Shown: positions 16,872-25,090 of the stretch, one piece after another
Position numbering within the stretch: position 1 is the stretch's first letter
Layout of the letters: each line of letters opens with the position of its first letter
Origin: Streptomyces sp. NBRC 109706
GTDB taxonomy: Bacteria > Actinomycetota > Actinomycetes > Streptomycetales > Streptomycetaceae
NCBI RefSeq assembly: GCF_000974485.1
Contig: NZ_BBOM01000006.1
Span: 806,001-870,000 of the forward strand
Direction of reading: 5' to 3'
Length of the DNA: 64,000 bases
The notes under the pieces: generated by a model
Seen by the model: only the letters and a program-made list of their open reading frames with translations
The model's database searches: none
Told to the model about the DNA's origin: nothing
Made by a program: the position numbers and the translations under genes

Positions 16872-17838
16872 GAGTCGGCGAGGGCCCGCCGGGGCCCGCC
16901 GCCAGCCGGTCGCCCAGCTCCGTGCGGTAGTAGAGCACCGAACGCCCCGCGCGCCGGCGTCGCACAAGACCCGCCTCGCGGAGCACCCGCAGATGGCCGC
17001 CGACCGAGCCCAGCGGCTGGCCGGTGAGCGCGACCAGCTGGGTCGGCGAGCGCGGCATGGCCAGCCGGCTGAGCACCGCCGCCCGGTTGGCGCCCAGCAG
17101 CCGGCCGAGCGCCGCCCCGTCCGGCGGCGTCGCCGGCTCGGCCAGCAGCCCCGAGCAGGGGTAGACCACGGCGTAGCGGTGCGGCTGGGACCAGCCGACC
17201 CAGCCGCGCGGGGTCGTGGCCGGAATGAACAGCAGCTCGGCGTCGGCCAGCGCGCGCGGCGGGTTGGGCAGCGCGTTGATCCGCAGCCGTCCTTCGCCGA
17301 GCCAGCGCAGCTCGGGGCGGAGCGTGGCCAGCGCCGCCACCCAGCCGCCGCCGGCGAGCGCCTGGGTGCGGGAGACGATGTCCGCCTCAAGGATCCGCGA
17401 CCGCCGCGGCCAGTCCCCGCGTACCGCCTCCGTCCACACCCAGCGGACCAACTCGGCGACGCGCTCGACCAGTTCGGGGCCGCGCAGCACGGCGGGCAGC
17501 GGCCCGGTGTACGCGGTGTCGGCGGCCGCGACGGCCGGTGGGGTGGCCCGCAGCCGCCGCCACTCGTCCTCGAAGCCCCGCTCGTCGGAACCGGGCGGGG
17601 CGACCAGGAAGTCGGGCAGCCAGCGCCGGCCCAGGGCGACGCCGAGAAACCGCTCGGCCACCGGATCGGCCGCCAGCCGCGCCCGGAACGCCGCCCGCTG
17701 GCCGGCCAGCCGGTCCGCCCGGCCGGGCTGGGCGCCGTTTCCGGCCAGCGCGAACAGGGTGGCCATCGTCTCGGTCATCGCCGACACCCGGAACCGGCCC
17801 CCGGCCAGCACATCGGGGGTCAGCACCCAGTCGCCCAT
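16867..17838 (-). CDS. ArsR-like winged-helix regulator with N-terminal DUF5937-like domain
   Basis: The 323-residue protein has a long N-terminal region (about 1-240) found in actinobacterial regulators and a C-terminal ArsR winged helix (LSRLAMPRSPTQLVALTGQPLGSVGGHLRVLREAGLV, then the wing RRAGRSVLYYRTELG). Proteins of this layout repress neighbouring transport genes. It lacks the CVC metal site of classical ArsR, so the ligand is probably not a metal. GAGAGGGA lies 8 bases before the ATG. It sits upstream of the ABC exporter and divergent from an MFS exporter gene, so it may regulate both. The DUF number is my best recollection of this family. Confidence 0.75.
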   Translation of the reverse strand: MGDWVLTPDVLAGGRFRVSAMTETMATLFALAGNGAQPGRADRLAGQRAAFRARLAADPVAERFLGVALGRRWLPDFLVAPPGSDERGFEDEWRRLRATPPAVAAADTAYTGPLPAVLRGPELVERVAELVRWVWTEAVRGDWPRRSRILEADIVSRTQALAGGGWVAALATLRPELRWLGEGRLRINALPNPPRALADAELLFIPATTPRGWVGWSQPHRYAVVYPCSGLLAEPATPPDGAALGRLLGANRAAVLSRLAMPRSPTQLVALTGQPLGSVGGHLRVLREAGLVRRRRAGRSVLYYRTELGDRLAAGPGGPSPTP

Positions 17839-17908
17839 CCCGGTCCCTCTCGTACTGTTGTTCGGTTTCGGGTTTCATCATGCGCCAACCGCCGCCGCGC
17901 CGCCCGGT

Positions 17909-17926
17909 TTTCGCGTCGGCGCGAAA
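17909..17926. promoter_or_regulatory. Palindrome in the divergent regulator/MFS promoter region
   Basis: TTTCGCG-TCGG-CGCGAAA is a perfect 7-bp dyad 40 bases upstream of the MFS start and 71 bases upstream of the regulator start. It differs in sequence from the CTTGA/TCAAG sites on the other side of the regulator. Confidence 0.4.
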
Positions 17927-17965
17927 CTCTGGGCCGGCCGCCGGGCCCGTCCGCACACTGCCGGG

Positions 17966-19192
17966 ATGCGCAGCTACCGTCAGCTTCTGCGGGTGCCGGA
18001 GTTCGCCCCGCTGTTTCTTACCACCACGGCCTCCGGCGCGGGACTGACCGTGCAGGGCCTGGCCCTCGGCGTCCTGGTGCACGACACCACCGGATCGCCG
18101 CTGCTCACCGCCGTGAGCATGTTCGGCGCCTCCTTCGCCCAGGTGCTCGGCGCCACCCTGCTGCTCTCCGCCGCCGACCGGCTCAGGCCCCGGGCGGCCA
18201 CCGTGACCGTGCTGCTGCTGTTCGCGCTGGGCGCGGCCGTGCTGGCGGCGCCCCGGCTGCCCGTCGCCGCGGCGCTGGCCGTGGTGTTGGCCCTCGGGCT
18301 GGTCAACTCCGTGGCGGGCGCCGTCCGTTGGGGGCTGCTGCTGCGGATCGTGCCGGACGACGGCTATCTGCTGGCCCGTTCGACCATCAATGTGGCGATG
18401 GGCGCCACCCAGATCGCCGGCTTCGCCCTGGGCGGCGTGCTGGTGGTGCTGGTCTCCCCGCGCGGCGCGCTACTGGTCGCGTGCGCCCTCTTTCTGAGCG
18501 CCGCGCTTCTCGCGCGCCTCGGCCTGACCGACCGGCCGCCCAACGCGCCGGGACGTCCGTCCGTCGCCGAGACCTGGCGCGGCAACCGGCGGCTCTGGTC
18601 GAGCCCGGCGCGCCGCGCCTGCTATGCCGCGCTCTGGGTGCCCAACGGGCTGATCGTCGGCTGCGAGGCGCTGATCGTGCCCTTTGCCCCGGAGGCGGCC
18701 GCGCTGCTGTTCGTGCTGAGCGCACTGGGCATGGTGCTGGGCGATGTGCTGGTCGGACGGCTGCTGCCGGCCGGGGCGCGCGGCCGGCTGATCACCCCGC
18801 TGCGGCTGCTGCTGGCCGCGCCCTTCACCCTCTTCGCGCTGGGGCCGCCCATCCCGCTGGCCGCGGTGCTGGCCGGGGTGGCCGGCATCGGCTTCGGCGC
18901 CGGCCTGCTGCTCCAGGAACGGCTGATCGCGCTCACCCCTGGGGAGTTGCGGGGCCAGGCGCTGGGCCTGCACTCGTCCGGCATGCTCACCATGCAGGCC
19001 GTCGGGGCCACCCTGGCGGGCACGGTCGCTCAACTCGTGGGCGTGGAGGCCGCGATGGGACTGCTGGCCGCGCTCTCCCTGGTCATCACCCTGGCCCTGA
19101 CCCCGGCGCTGCTCGGGCCGGTGGACCGAGCGGCCGCTCAGGCCGGCAGGAACACCACCCAGACCGGCCCGGGCGCGAAACGCGACGGCTGA
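17966..19192 (+). CDS. MFS transporter
   Basis: The 408-residue protein has 10-12 hydrophobic helices and the cytoplasmic loop charges of a major facilitator (AADRLRPRAATV after helix 2). It starts MRSYRQLLRVPEFAPLFLT, the usual N terminus of the MFS_1/MFS_3 exporters found beside ArsR-type regulators in Streptomyces. Small-molecule efflux is inferred; the substrate cannot be read. It is divergent from the ArsR-like gene and its last 55 bases overlap the tail of the convergent DUF3048 gene, so the two 3' ends are antisense to each other. Confidence 0.87.
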   Translation: MRSYRQLLRVPEFAPLFLTTTASGAGLTVQGLALGVLVHDTTGSPLLTAVSMFGASFAQVLGATLLLSAADRLRPRAATVTVLLLFALGAAVLAAPRLPVAAALAVVLALGLVNSVAGAVRWGLLLRIVPDDGYLLARSTINVAMGATQIAGFALGGVLVVLVSPRGALLVACALFLSAALLARLGLTDRPPNAPGRPSVAETWRGNRRLWSSPARRACYAALWVPNGLIVGCEALIVPFAPEAAALLFVLSALGMVLGDVLVGRLLPAGARGRLITPLRLLLAAPFTLFALGPPIPLAAVLAGVAGIGFGAGLLLQERLIALTPGELRGQALGLHSSGMLTMQAVGATLAGTVAQLVGVEAAMGLLAALSLVITLALTPALLGPVDRAAAQAGRNTTQTGPGAKRDG

Positions 19193-20154
19193 CCGTCCTG
19201 ATCGGTGAACGCGGTGCCCCGCCGTTCGCTCCGCCGCCGCCAACGCGCCGGATAGGACCGCCCGTCGCGCAGCACCTCGGCGTCGCCAGAGCCGACCGTC
19301 TCGGTATAGGGGGTGATATGGCCCGCGCCGTCGCCGAACTCCGAGGGGCGCACCGTGACGTACTGCAACACCACGGTGGACGCGGTCAGTTCGGTGGCCT
19401 CGCCGTCCAGCGCGACGGCCCAGCGCCCGGCCGCCGCGTCCCAGCGGAAGCCGAACCCGGCGTTGGCGTACGAGACCTCGCGCTCGTCCACCGGTTCGCC
19501 GCCGTCCTCGGGGGCGGCGCCGAAGACAAAGCCGATGTCCGCCGCCTCGCTCGCCTCGGGCGCCGTGGCCAGCAGCGCGCGGGGATCCACGAACAGGTTG
19601 TGCGGGGCGGCCCGTTCGGGGTCCCGGTGGTAGGCGTCGGGCGCCGCCTCCGGCGGGCGGGTGTGCGCGGGCGCCGCCTCGATCAGCGGCAGCAGCCCGC
19701 TCTGCGCGCCGGAGAACGCCAACGCCGGCTCGTCGAACTGCCGTAGCAGCTCCAGATCGGACTCGCGGGCGCTGCGCACCGGGCCGACCCGTTCGGGCAA
19801 CCGGCCGGCGTAGACGGCGACCAGTCGGCTCAGCCCCGCCTCGACCTCCTCCACATAGACCAGATCGGCCGCGTCCAGGCCGACCTGCGGCCGGGCCGGC
19901 GGCGCGTTGTCCACCTTGACGGCCAGCACCTGACCCGGCTCCCCGCCGGCCTCCCCGGTGAACGGGGAGACCCACTCGCCGTCCGCGCCGCTCCCGTCCC
20001 GGTCCTCCCGGCGCTCGACGGTGCAGCCGGTCAGCGGGGCCAACGGCGCCAGCGCGGCCAGCGCCCCCGCCGCCCCCAGCGTCAGCGCGCGCCGCCGGCC
20101 CAACCCACCACGTCCGGACCCGACATGGCGACCGGCCCGACCGTCTCCCGTCAC
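19138..20154 (-). CDS. DUF3048 (YerB-like) lipoprotein
   Basis: The 338-residue product has an N-terminal signal ([20 protein letters not shown]) ending in a lipobox LTGC, then a DUF3048 domain in two parts: [35 protein letters not shown] with [12 protein letters not shown], and the C-terminal block with YPARWRR and [16 protein letters not shown]. It should be anchored to the outer face of the membrane. The YerB family has no assigned reaction. The GTG at 20154 is chosen because GGAGGAG precedes it and the signal peptide then has a normal length; the frame extends to ATG 20268, which also has a GAGG sequence upstream. Confidence 0.82.
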   Translation of the reverse strand: MTGDGRAGRHVGSGRGGLGRRRALTLGAAGALAALAPLAPLTGCTVERREDRDGSGADGEWVSPFTGEAGGEPGQVLAVKVDNAPPARPQVGLDAADLVYVEEVEAGLSRLVAVYAGRLPERVGPVRSARESDLELLRQFDEPALAFSGAQSGLLPLIEAAPAHTRPPEAAPDAYHRDPERAAPHNLFVDPRALLATAPEASEAADIGFVFGAAPEDGGEPVDEREVSYANAGFGFRWDAAAGRWAVALDGEATELTASTVVLQYVTVRPSEFGDGAGHITPYTETVGSGDAEVLRDGRSYPARWRRRSERRGTAFTDQDGQPSRFAPGPVWVVFLPA

Positions 20155-20312
20155 AGCTCCTCCAGCGTCACGACCCGATGCCCGATGCCCGTCTGCTGCC
20201 CGGTGCGTCAGGGACGAGGTTACGGAGACCCGACCGGTTGTGGTGCCGGTTGCGCGAAGCATGGCCATGGAATGTCCTCAGTTGACCGTTTCGGGGGGCG
20301 TGAAGCTCCGCT

Positions 20313-20342
20313 TTGTGAAAACGGTTCTCGTTTCGCTAGGTT
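20313..20342 (+). promoter_or_regulatory. Promoter with overlapping Zur box upstream of rpmE2
   Basis: TTGTGA (20313-20318) and TAGGTT (20337-20342) are 18 bases apart. TGAAAAC-G-GTTCTCG (20316-20330) fits the 7-1-7 Zur operator of actinobacteria at 5 of 7 symmetric positions and covers the spacer, as expected for zinc-dependent repression of type B L31. Confidence 0.6.
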
Positions 20343-20439
20343 CGTCGGGGTCGAGCCGCCCGGTCGGGGTACTCGGGGACGGCCCGCACCGAACGCGAGG
20401 CCCAGCCAGGCACACCAGCGAGAGCGAAGGAGCACCGCG

Positions 20440-20694
20440 ATGAAGTCGGACACTCATCCCGCCTACCAGCCGGTGGTCTTCCGGGACAGATCAGCCGGCT
20501 ACGCCTTTCTCACCCGGTCGACCGCGACCAGCGACAAGACCATCGAGTGGGAGGACGGCAACACCTATCCCGTGATCGATGTGGAGACGTCCTCCGCCAG
20601 CCACCCCTTCTACACCGGCAACGCCCGGGTGCTGGACACGGCCGGTCGCGTCGAGCGCTTCGAACGGCGCTACGGCGGGCGTAAGGAGCGTTGA
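20440..20694 (+). CDS. rpmE2: 50S ribosomal protein L31, type B (zinc-free paralogue)
   Basis: The 84-residue protein has the type B L31 sequence: [45 protein letters not shown] and a basic tail ending [11 protein letters not shown]. It lacks the CxxC pairs that bind zinc in type A L31. When zinc is scarce Zur derepresses such paralogues so that they replace the zinc protein and free its metal. GAAGGAG precedes the ATG. It overlaps the following CobW-like gene (TGATG), so the two are coupled and share the Zur-like control region. Confidence 0.95.
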   Translation: MKSDTHPAYQPVVFRDRSAGYAFLTRSTATSDKTIEWEDGNTYPVIDVETSSASHPFYTGNARVLDTAGRVERFERRYGGRKER

Positions 20695-21848
20695 TGCGGT
20701 TGCCCCCTCTGCCCGTCGTGCTGATCGGCGGGCTGCACGCCGACGCGCGCCGGGCGGCGGTGCGCGCCCTCCTGCGGGCCGTGCCCGGCGCCCTGGCGCT
20801 GCACCACGACCTGTCCCGTGCCACCAAGGGCACCGTGACCCGGGTGCTCGCGGACGGGGACGGCACCCTCGGCAGCGGCGAGGCGCCGCTGACCAACGAC
20901 TGCGCCTGCTGCGCGCTCCGCGACGATCTGGTGCCGGCGCTGACCCGGCTGGCCGAGGCCGGCACCTGCCGGCTGGCCGTCGTCGAGCTGTGGGACACGG
21001 TCGAGCCCCAGGCCATGGCCGAGACCCTGCTGACGCACGGCCTCGGCCGGCTGCGGCTGGCCGGCGTGGTCACCGCCGTCGATCCGGCGCTGACCAGACG
21101 CTCCCTCGCCGCGGGCCAGGAGCTGGCCGGGCTCGGCCTGGCCACCGGACGCGACGACACCCGCACCGTGGCCGAAACCTGGTCCCGGCAGGTGGAGTAC
21201 GCGCCGCTGCTGGCGCTGGCCGACCCCTCGGGCCGGGTCAGCGAGACCGACGCCGAGCTGCTGCGCCAGCTCCACCCGACGGCCCGCCGGGTCGCCGTGC
21301 GCGATCCGGACTATCCGCGTCAGGCGGTCGCCGGCGTCGATGTGGCGGCGCTGGCCGCGCGCCAGCACCCGGGCAGCGCGTTGCTACCGCAACGGGCGGA
21401 CGCGCACGGCGTGGCCACCATGGTCTGGCGGCAGCGCCGGCCGTTCCACCCGGAGCGGCTCTATGCCGCGCTGCCGAAGCTGACCAGCCTGGCGCCGCGC
21501 AGCCGGGGCCGCTTCTGGCTGGCCGACCGGCCCGACAGCCTGCTCGGCTGGGACGCGGCGGGCGGCTCGCTGGTGGTGGACAACGTTGGCCCGTGGCTGG
21601 CCGCGCTGCCGGCCGACGACTGGGCCGGGGTGCCGGCCGAGTGGCGGGCCGCCGCCGCCCTGGACTGGGACTCGGAGGTGGGCGACCGGGGCCAGCACCT
21701 GGTCTTCACCGGGGCCCGGCTCAAGGCGGACCGGATCCGTTGGCTGCTGGGCTCCTGTCTGCTCGACGACGCCGAGTACGCGGCGGGCCGCTCGGCCTGG
21801 CTGCGCCTGGAATCGGCCTTCGACCAACTGCTGGACCCGGTCTCCTGA
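20694..21848 (+). CDS. CobW/COG0523-family protein without a P-loop
   Basis: The 384-residue protein has the COG0523 arrangement: an N-terminal GTPase-like domain containing the metal-site motif CACC (C70, C72, C73), VVELWDTVEP, VVTAVDP, and a C-terminal CobW_C domain (RRPFHPERLYAAL to the end). COG0523 proteins are GTP-driven metal chaperones, many supplying zinc under Zur control. Here the expected GxxGxGKT loop is replaced by IGGLHADARRAAVR, so GTP binding is doubtful. AAGGAG precedes the ATG. It is coupled to rpmE2, which supports a zinc-limitation role. Confidence 0.87.
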   Translation: MRLPPLPVVLIGGLHADARRAAVRALLRAVPGALALHHDLSRATKGTVTRVLADGDGTLGSGEAPLTNDCACCALRDDLVPALTRLAEAGTCRLAVVELWDTVEPQAMAETLLTHGLGRLRLAGVVTAVDPALTRRSLAAGQELAGLGLATGRDDTRTVAETWSRQVEYAPLLALADPSGRVSETDAELLRQLHPTARRVAVRDPDYPRQAVAGVDVAALAARQHPGSALLPQRADAHGVATMVWRQRRPFHPERLYAALPKLTSLAPRSRGRFWLADRPDSLLGWDAAGGSLVVDNVGPWLAALPADDWAGVPAEWRAAAALDWDSEVGDRGQHLVFTGARLKADRIRWLLGSCLLDDAEYAAGRSAWLRLESAFDQLLDPVS

Positions 21849-22015
21849 CGACCCCGCCCGCCGCCGGCCGGGCCGAGATCCGGAACGCCCCGGAGCAACC
21901 ATGCACGGGTCTGCTGCGTCGAACCACCGAACGGTCAACCGGCGTTCCACCGACGGGCGGCAACGAGGCCGCTCCGGCCACTGTCGGGCCCTACTCCCTT
22001 GGTGTGACTATGTCT

Positions 22016-22046
22016 TGACGGAACGTCAGAAATCCGGACCTAGGGT
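22016..22046 (+). promoter_or_regulatory. Promoter region of the DUF397 gene
   Basis: TAGGGT (22041-22046) is a good -10. TTGACG (22015-22020) lies 20 bases upstream, overlapping a perfect dyad TGACG-GAA-CGTCA (22016-22028). The interval 21849-22191 holds this promoter and the palindromic motif at 22069 but no gene. Confidence 0.4.
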
Positions 22047-22068
22047 GATCGGTCAGCAACCCCGGGTC

Positions 22069-22097
22069 GTGCACGTGCAGAATCCCGTGCATATGCA
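22069..22097 (+). promoter_or_regulatory. Bipartite palindromic motif, copy 1
   Basis: Perfect palindromes TGCACGTGCA (22070-22079) and TGCATATGCA (22088-22097) are centred 18 bp apart, downstream of the -10 of the DUF397 gene. A closely matching inverted copy lies at 23193-23220, upstream of the neighbouring regulator and ATPase genes. Confidence 0.65.
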
Positions 22098-22191
22098 AGT
22101 GAACGGAGTTATGATCCGAAGCAGGTTGGGTTCTCTCGGGGACAGCAGGGGAGCCGCCCGCGCACCACTCGCACGATCCGGGAGACACCGA

Positions 22192-22428
22192 ATGCCAGAG
22201 GCGTACAACGGCATGGCGGCCAACGCGCTGCGGGACGTGGAGTGGTTGAAGAGCAGCCACAGCAACTCACAGGGCACCTGCGCCGAGTTCGCCCGGCTGC
22301 CGAGCGGGGACGTGGCGATGCGCAACTCGCGCTTCCCCGACGGTCCGGCCCTCGTCTACACGCCCGCCGAGATCCAGGCGCTGCTACGCGGCGTCAAGGA
22401 CGGCGAGTTCGACCATCTGATCGGTTGA
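22192..22428 (+). CDS. DUF397 protein (abaA/whiJ-locus type)
   Basis: The 78-residue protein carries the DUF397 signature: WLKSSHSNSQGTCAEFARLPSGDVAMRNSR, then a FPDGPALVYTPAEIQALLRGVKDGEFD tail. Such proteins are the small partners of HTH/DUF5753 regulators in the many whiJ/abaA-like gene sets of Streptomyces and influence development and antibiotic production, probably by modulating DNA binding of the partner. GGGAGA precedes the ATG. The probable partner is at 23314. Confidence 0.9.
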   Translation: MPEAYNGMAANALRDVEWLKSSHSNSQGTCAEFARLPSGDVAMRNSRFPDGPALVYTPAEIQALLRGVKDGEFDHLIG

Positions 22429-22476
22429 CGCCGGCGGGTCGGCGTCAAGCGGTCGGTACCAAAGCGGTCCGAACCA

Positions 22477-22532
22477 AGAAGCCAGTACTCAGAAGCCAGT
22501 ACTCAGAAGTCGGCACTGAGAAGTCAGTGCTG
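22477..22532. repeat. 14-bp tandem repeat x4
   Basis: AGAAGCCAGTACTC occurs twice exactly (22477-22490, 22491-22504), followed by two diverged copies (22505-22518, 22519-22532). It fills the gap between the convergent DUF397 and ATPase genes. Confidence 0.88.
22513..22530. terminator. Hairpin between convergent genes
   Basis: GCACTGA-GAAG-TCAGTGC, a perfect 7-bp stem with a 4-base loop, is formed by the two diverged repeat units and could terminate both flanking genes. Confidence 0.5.
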
Positions 22533-22537
22533 GGACG

Positions 22538-23035
22538 TCAGACGGTCTGGAACCTGGCCCAGACGATCTTGCCGCGACCGTTGCCGGTCAGTCGGCGCCA
22601 ACCCCAGTCATCGCTGAAGCTGTCCACCAGATGGAGACCGCGCCCCGACTCGGCCGCGCTGTCGGCCAACGCCGGCCGTGGCACCGAATCGCTGGGGTCG
22701 CGCACCGCGCAGACCAGCCAGGCGTCGCCCCGCATCAGCTCCAGCTCAAGGTCCGTACGCATCGGCCCGGTGCCGTGCCCCCAGTCCAGGGTGCGCCGAC
22801 TCAGCCCATGCCGCAGGGCGTTGGTGACCAGCTCGGACACCACCAGCGCGACCGTGTCGAACTGCCCGGCGAGCCGCCAGTCCTGCAGGGTGCGGCGGGT
22901 GAACTCCCGGGCCTGCCGGACGGATTCGGGACGGGGGCTGAGATCGACTGAGGCCGACGCAGAGACGCCGCGCGGGTCGACGGGCAGGAAGGTGAGCCCT
23001 AACTCGTCAAGCAACGGCGTTGCCTCGGTCCCCAT
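22538..23035 (-). CDS. RsbW-like ATP-binding (HATPase) regulatory protein
   Basis: The 165-residue protein is a single GHKL ATPase domain: N box VALVVSELVTNALRHG, G1 box CAVRDPSDSVP, G2 box ESGRGLHLVDSFSDDWGW and a final GKIVWARF strand. It resembles anti-sigma factor kinases, and in abaA-type loci such an ATPase is a regular member with the HTH and DUF397 proteins. The ATG at 23035 has AGGAG 9 bases upstream; the frame continues to a TTG at 23101 without a good start. It is divergent from the HTH regulator gene and shares its control region. Confidence 0.87.
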   Translation of the reverse strand: MGTEATPLLDELGLTFLPVDPRGVSASASVDLSPRPESVRQAREFTRRTLQDWRLAGQFDTVALVVSELVTNALRHGLSRRTLDWGHGTGPMRTDLELELMRGDAWLVCAVRDPSDSVPRPALADSAAESGRGLHLVDSFSDDWGWRRLTGNGRGKIVWARFQTV

Positions 23036-23192
23036 GGCTCGGCGCTCCTGGCGTAGCGGTGGTGGCACTGCTCGCTTGCCGAGGGCTGACGTCGCTGGCA
23101 ACCCCCGTGCCCCCCGTCAACAGAGGGTGACGGCAGGCCATACTCGCGGGCTGGTCAACAGCTCGCCTTACTCATGCTTCCCAAGGCTCACG

Positions 23193-23220
23193 GCAAATGC
23201 AAGGGCAGATGCACGTGCAC
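23193..23220 (-). promoter_or_regulatory. Bipartite palindromic motif, copy 2
   Basis: Read on the minus strand, this 28-base stretch matches copy 1 (22069-22096) at 22 of 28 positions with the same spacing, including the perfect palindrome TGCACGTGCA (23210-23219). It lies between the divergent ATPase and HTH regulator genes. Confidence 0.65.
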
Positions 23221-23313
23221 GAACATTTTTGATGGACTGTAACCGAGCAAGCACCCAAAGGAACGTGGAGATGGCAGACTGCTCCCTGGCGGAAGTGGAG
23301 GGCGGTTACGCGC

Positions 23314-24216
23314 ATGACTATGCAACGGATGGCGGGACCAACCAGGGATACCGGCAGTCCGGAGGCCAGTGGCTCGATGGTGCGCCGCATCCTGCTCGGC
23401 TCGCAGCTGCGGAGGCTGCGGGAGTCCCGTGGGGTCAGCCGGGAGGAGGCGGGATACTCGATCCGCGCCTCCGAATCCAAGATCAGCAGGATGGAGCTGG
23501 GGCGGGTCAGCTTCAAACCGCGCGATGTCGCGGACCTGCTCACCCTCTACGGGGTGACCGACGAGGCCGAACGCGAGCCGCTGCTCGGTCTCGCGCGCAC
23601 CTCCAACCGGGCGGGCTGGTGGCACAGTTACAACGACGTGCTGCCCAGCTGGTTCCAGACATACATCGGCCTCGAAGCGGCGGCCGAGCGCATCGGCACC
23701 TACGAACTCCAGTTCGTACACGGCCTGTTGCAGACCGAGGCGTACTCCCATGCGGTGATGGTCAGCGGCCATCGGGGCGAACTGCCCCGCCCCGAGGTGG
23801 ATCGGCGCATCGCGCTGCGGCTGGCCCGGCAGAAGCTGCTGGTCTCCGAGAACGCCCCGCATCTGCACTGCGTGTTGGACGAGGCCGCGCTGCGCCGCCC
23901 CTACGGCGGCCGGGACGCGATGAACGAACAGCTGCGCGCACTGCTCGAGTTCTCCGAGTACCCCAACATCACCCTGCAGATGGTCCCGTTCGATCACGGC
24001 GGCCATGTCGCGGAGTCGGGAGCGTTCACGCTGCTGCGCTTCGCCGAGCAGGAACTGTCGGATCTGGTCTATCTGGAGCAGCTCACCGGCGCGCTCTATC
24101 TGGACAAGGCCGACGAGGTCGCCGCCTACCAGGGGGTGCTCGACCGGCTGGCCGAGGCCGCGCTCGACGAGGACCGCACTCGGGAGGTGCTGGCCGAACT
24201 GCGCCGCCGCCTCTGA
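23314..24216 (+). CDS. HTH (XRE-like) / DUF5753 regulator, WhiJ/AbaA-like
   Basis: The 300-residue protein has a helix-turn-helix (about residues 26-80: GSQLRRLRESRGVSREEAGYSI, then SESKISRMELGRVSFKPRDVADLL) and a C-terminal DUF5753 domain (WWHSYNDVLPSWFQTYIGLEAAA, YELQFVHGLLQTEAY, MVPFDHGGHVAESGAFTLLRF). This is the DNA-binding member of the whiJ/abaA-type gene set. GTGGAGGG lies about 12 bases upstream of the ATG; another ATG at 23320 is possible. The bipartite motif 94 bases upstream, also in front of the DUF397 gene, is a candidate binding site. Confidence 0.9.
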   Translation: MTMQRMAGPTRDTGSPEASGSMVRRILLGSQLRRLRESRGVSREEAGYSIRASESKISRMELGRVSFKPRDVADLLTLYGVTDEAEREPLLGLARTSNRAGWWHSYNDVLPSWFQTYIGLEAAAERIGTYELQFVHGLLQTEAYSHAVMVSGHRGELPRPEVDRRIALRLARQKLLVSENAPHLHCVLDEAALRRPYGGRDAMNEQLRALLEFSEYPNITLQMVPFDHGGHVAESGAFTLLRFAEQELSDLVYLEQLTGALYLDKADEVAAYQGVLDRLAEAALDEDRTREVLAELRRRL

Positions 24217-24288
24217 GCGGCGACACCACGGCCCACTGCCGCGCGCCGCTCGCCACGGGGCGGGCCGCGGCGGGTCGGCCGGCCCGGG

Positions 24289-24900
24289 TCAACGGAAGGG
24301 GTTCTCCATCCCCTCCGGGAGCACGTCGCGCTCGCGTTCCCCCTCGCCCGCCATCACATAGGCGCCCTTCTCCAGCCGCTCGATCAGGCCCCTGGTCCAG
24401 TTGGCGTCGCTCTCCGCCTGGTGCGTCCACAGGCGCATGATCTCCCCGATATGCCCCCACTCCGCCGGCGCGCCGTTCGGGGTCCAGTGCTTCTCGACCT
24501 CCTCCCGCCACTTCTCCAGCGCGGCGACCCGCTCACGGAGCAGCCCGATGGCCTCCGCCCTCGGCAGGTCGACGATAAAGCCGACCGCGCTGGTCAGGAC
24601 GTCGATCCGCTCGTCGTGCGCGCGGAGCGCGGCCCGCAGCAGTTCGAGGAAGGCGACCTGACCCGCCTCGGTCACCTCGTACTCGACGCGGGGCGGGCCG
24701 CCGGCCGTGCTGGGGGCCACCTCGTGGGCCAGCAACAGGCCCTCCTTGGCGAGCTGTTTGAGCGCGTGGTAGATCGAGCCCGGCTTCGCCGTCGACCACT
24801 CGTGGGCGCCCCAGAACTCCAGGTCGTTGCGCACCTGATAGCCGTGCGCCCGCCCGTGCTGGCGCACCGCCCCCAGGACCAGCAGCCGCATCACCGACAT
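24289..24900 (-). CDS. PadR-family transcriptional regulator
   Basis: The 203-residue protein has a PadR winged helix (MSVMRLLVLGAVRQHGRAHGYQVRNDL, PGSIYHALKQLAKEGLL, wing PPRVEYEVTEAG) and a C-terminal coiled-coil Vir_act_alpha_C-like domain for dimerisation. PadR proteins repress exporter genes and release DNA on binding drugs. GGAG lies 8 bases before the ATG; the frame runs on to about 24990 without a better start. It is divergent from a DrrAB-type exporter, whose promoter carries two direct repeats that are good candidates for PadR operators. Confidence 0.9.
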   Translation of the reverse strand: MSVMRLLVLGAVRQHGRAHGYQVRNDLEFWGAHEWSTAKPGSIYHALKQLAKEGLLLAHEVAPSTAGGPPRVEYEVTEAGQVAFLELLRAALRAHDERIDVLTSAVGFIVDLPRAEAIGLLRERVAALEKWREEVEKHWTPNGAPAEWGHIGEIMRLWTHQAESDANWTRGLIERLEKGAYVMAGEGERERDVLPEGMENPFR

Positions 24901-25003
24901 CAGCCCGCTCCGCCCATTTCCCGTGGTCCTTCTCTCGGTCCCGCCGTTTTCCCTTGAGAGTTTCCCTTGACAGCGCCCCCAGTGTGCCATCGGGACCTAC
25001 TCA

Positions 25004-25067
25004 TCAAATTTGACTAGTGGCCGCTTCCGTCCTACCCTCGGCCGTCGCTGGTCAAGTTTGACTAGTG
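25004..25067 (+). promoter_or_regulatory. PadR-type operators flanking the exporter promoter
   Basis: TCAAATTTGACTAGTG (25004-25019) and TCAAGTTTGACTAGTG (25052-25067) are 16-bp direct repeats with one difference, 48 bp apart. The first contains the perfect palindrome TCAAATTTGA. They bracket the promoter TTGACT-N17-TACCCT (25010-25015, 25033-25038): the first covers the -35, the second follows the expected start point. Confidence 0.7.
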
Positions 25068-25090
25068 ATCCGGAGAGTGAAGGCGGTGCC

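Noticed and set aside
23271..23370. ATG at 23271 with AGGAACGTGGAG upstream
   Set aside because: It is out of frame with the HTH regulator and its translation becomes the usual low-complexity shadow; a short leader peptide is possible but unsupported.
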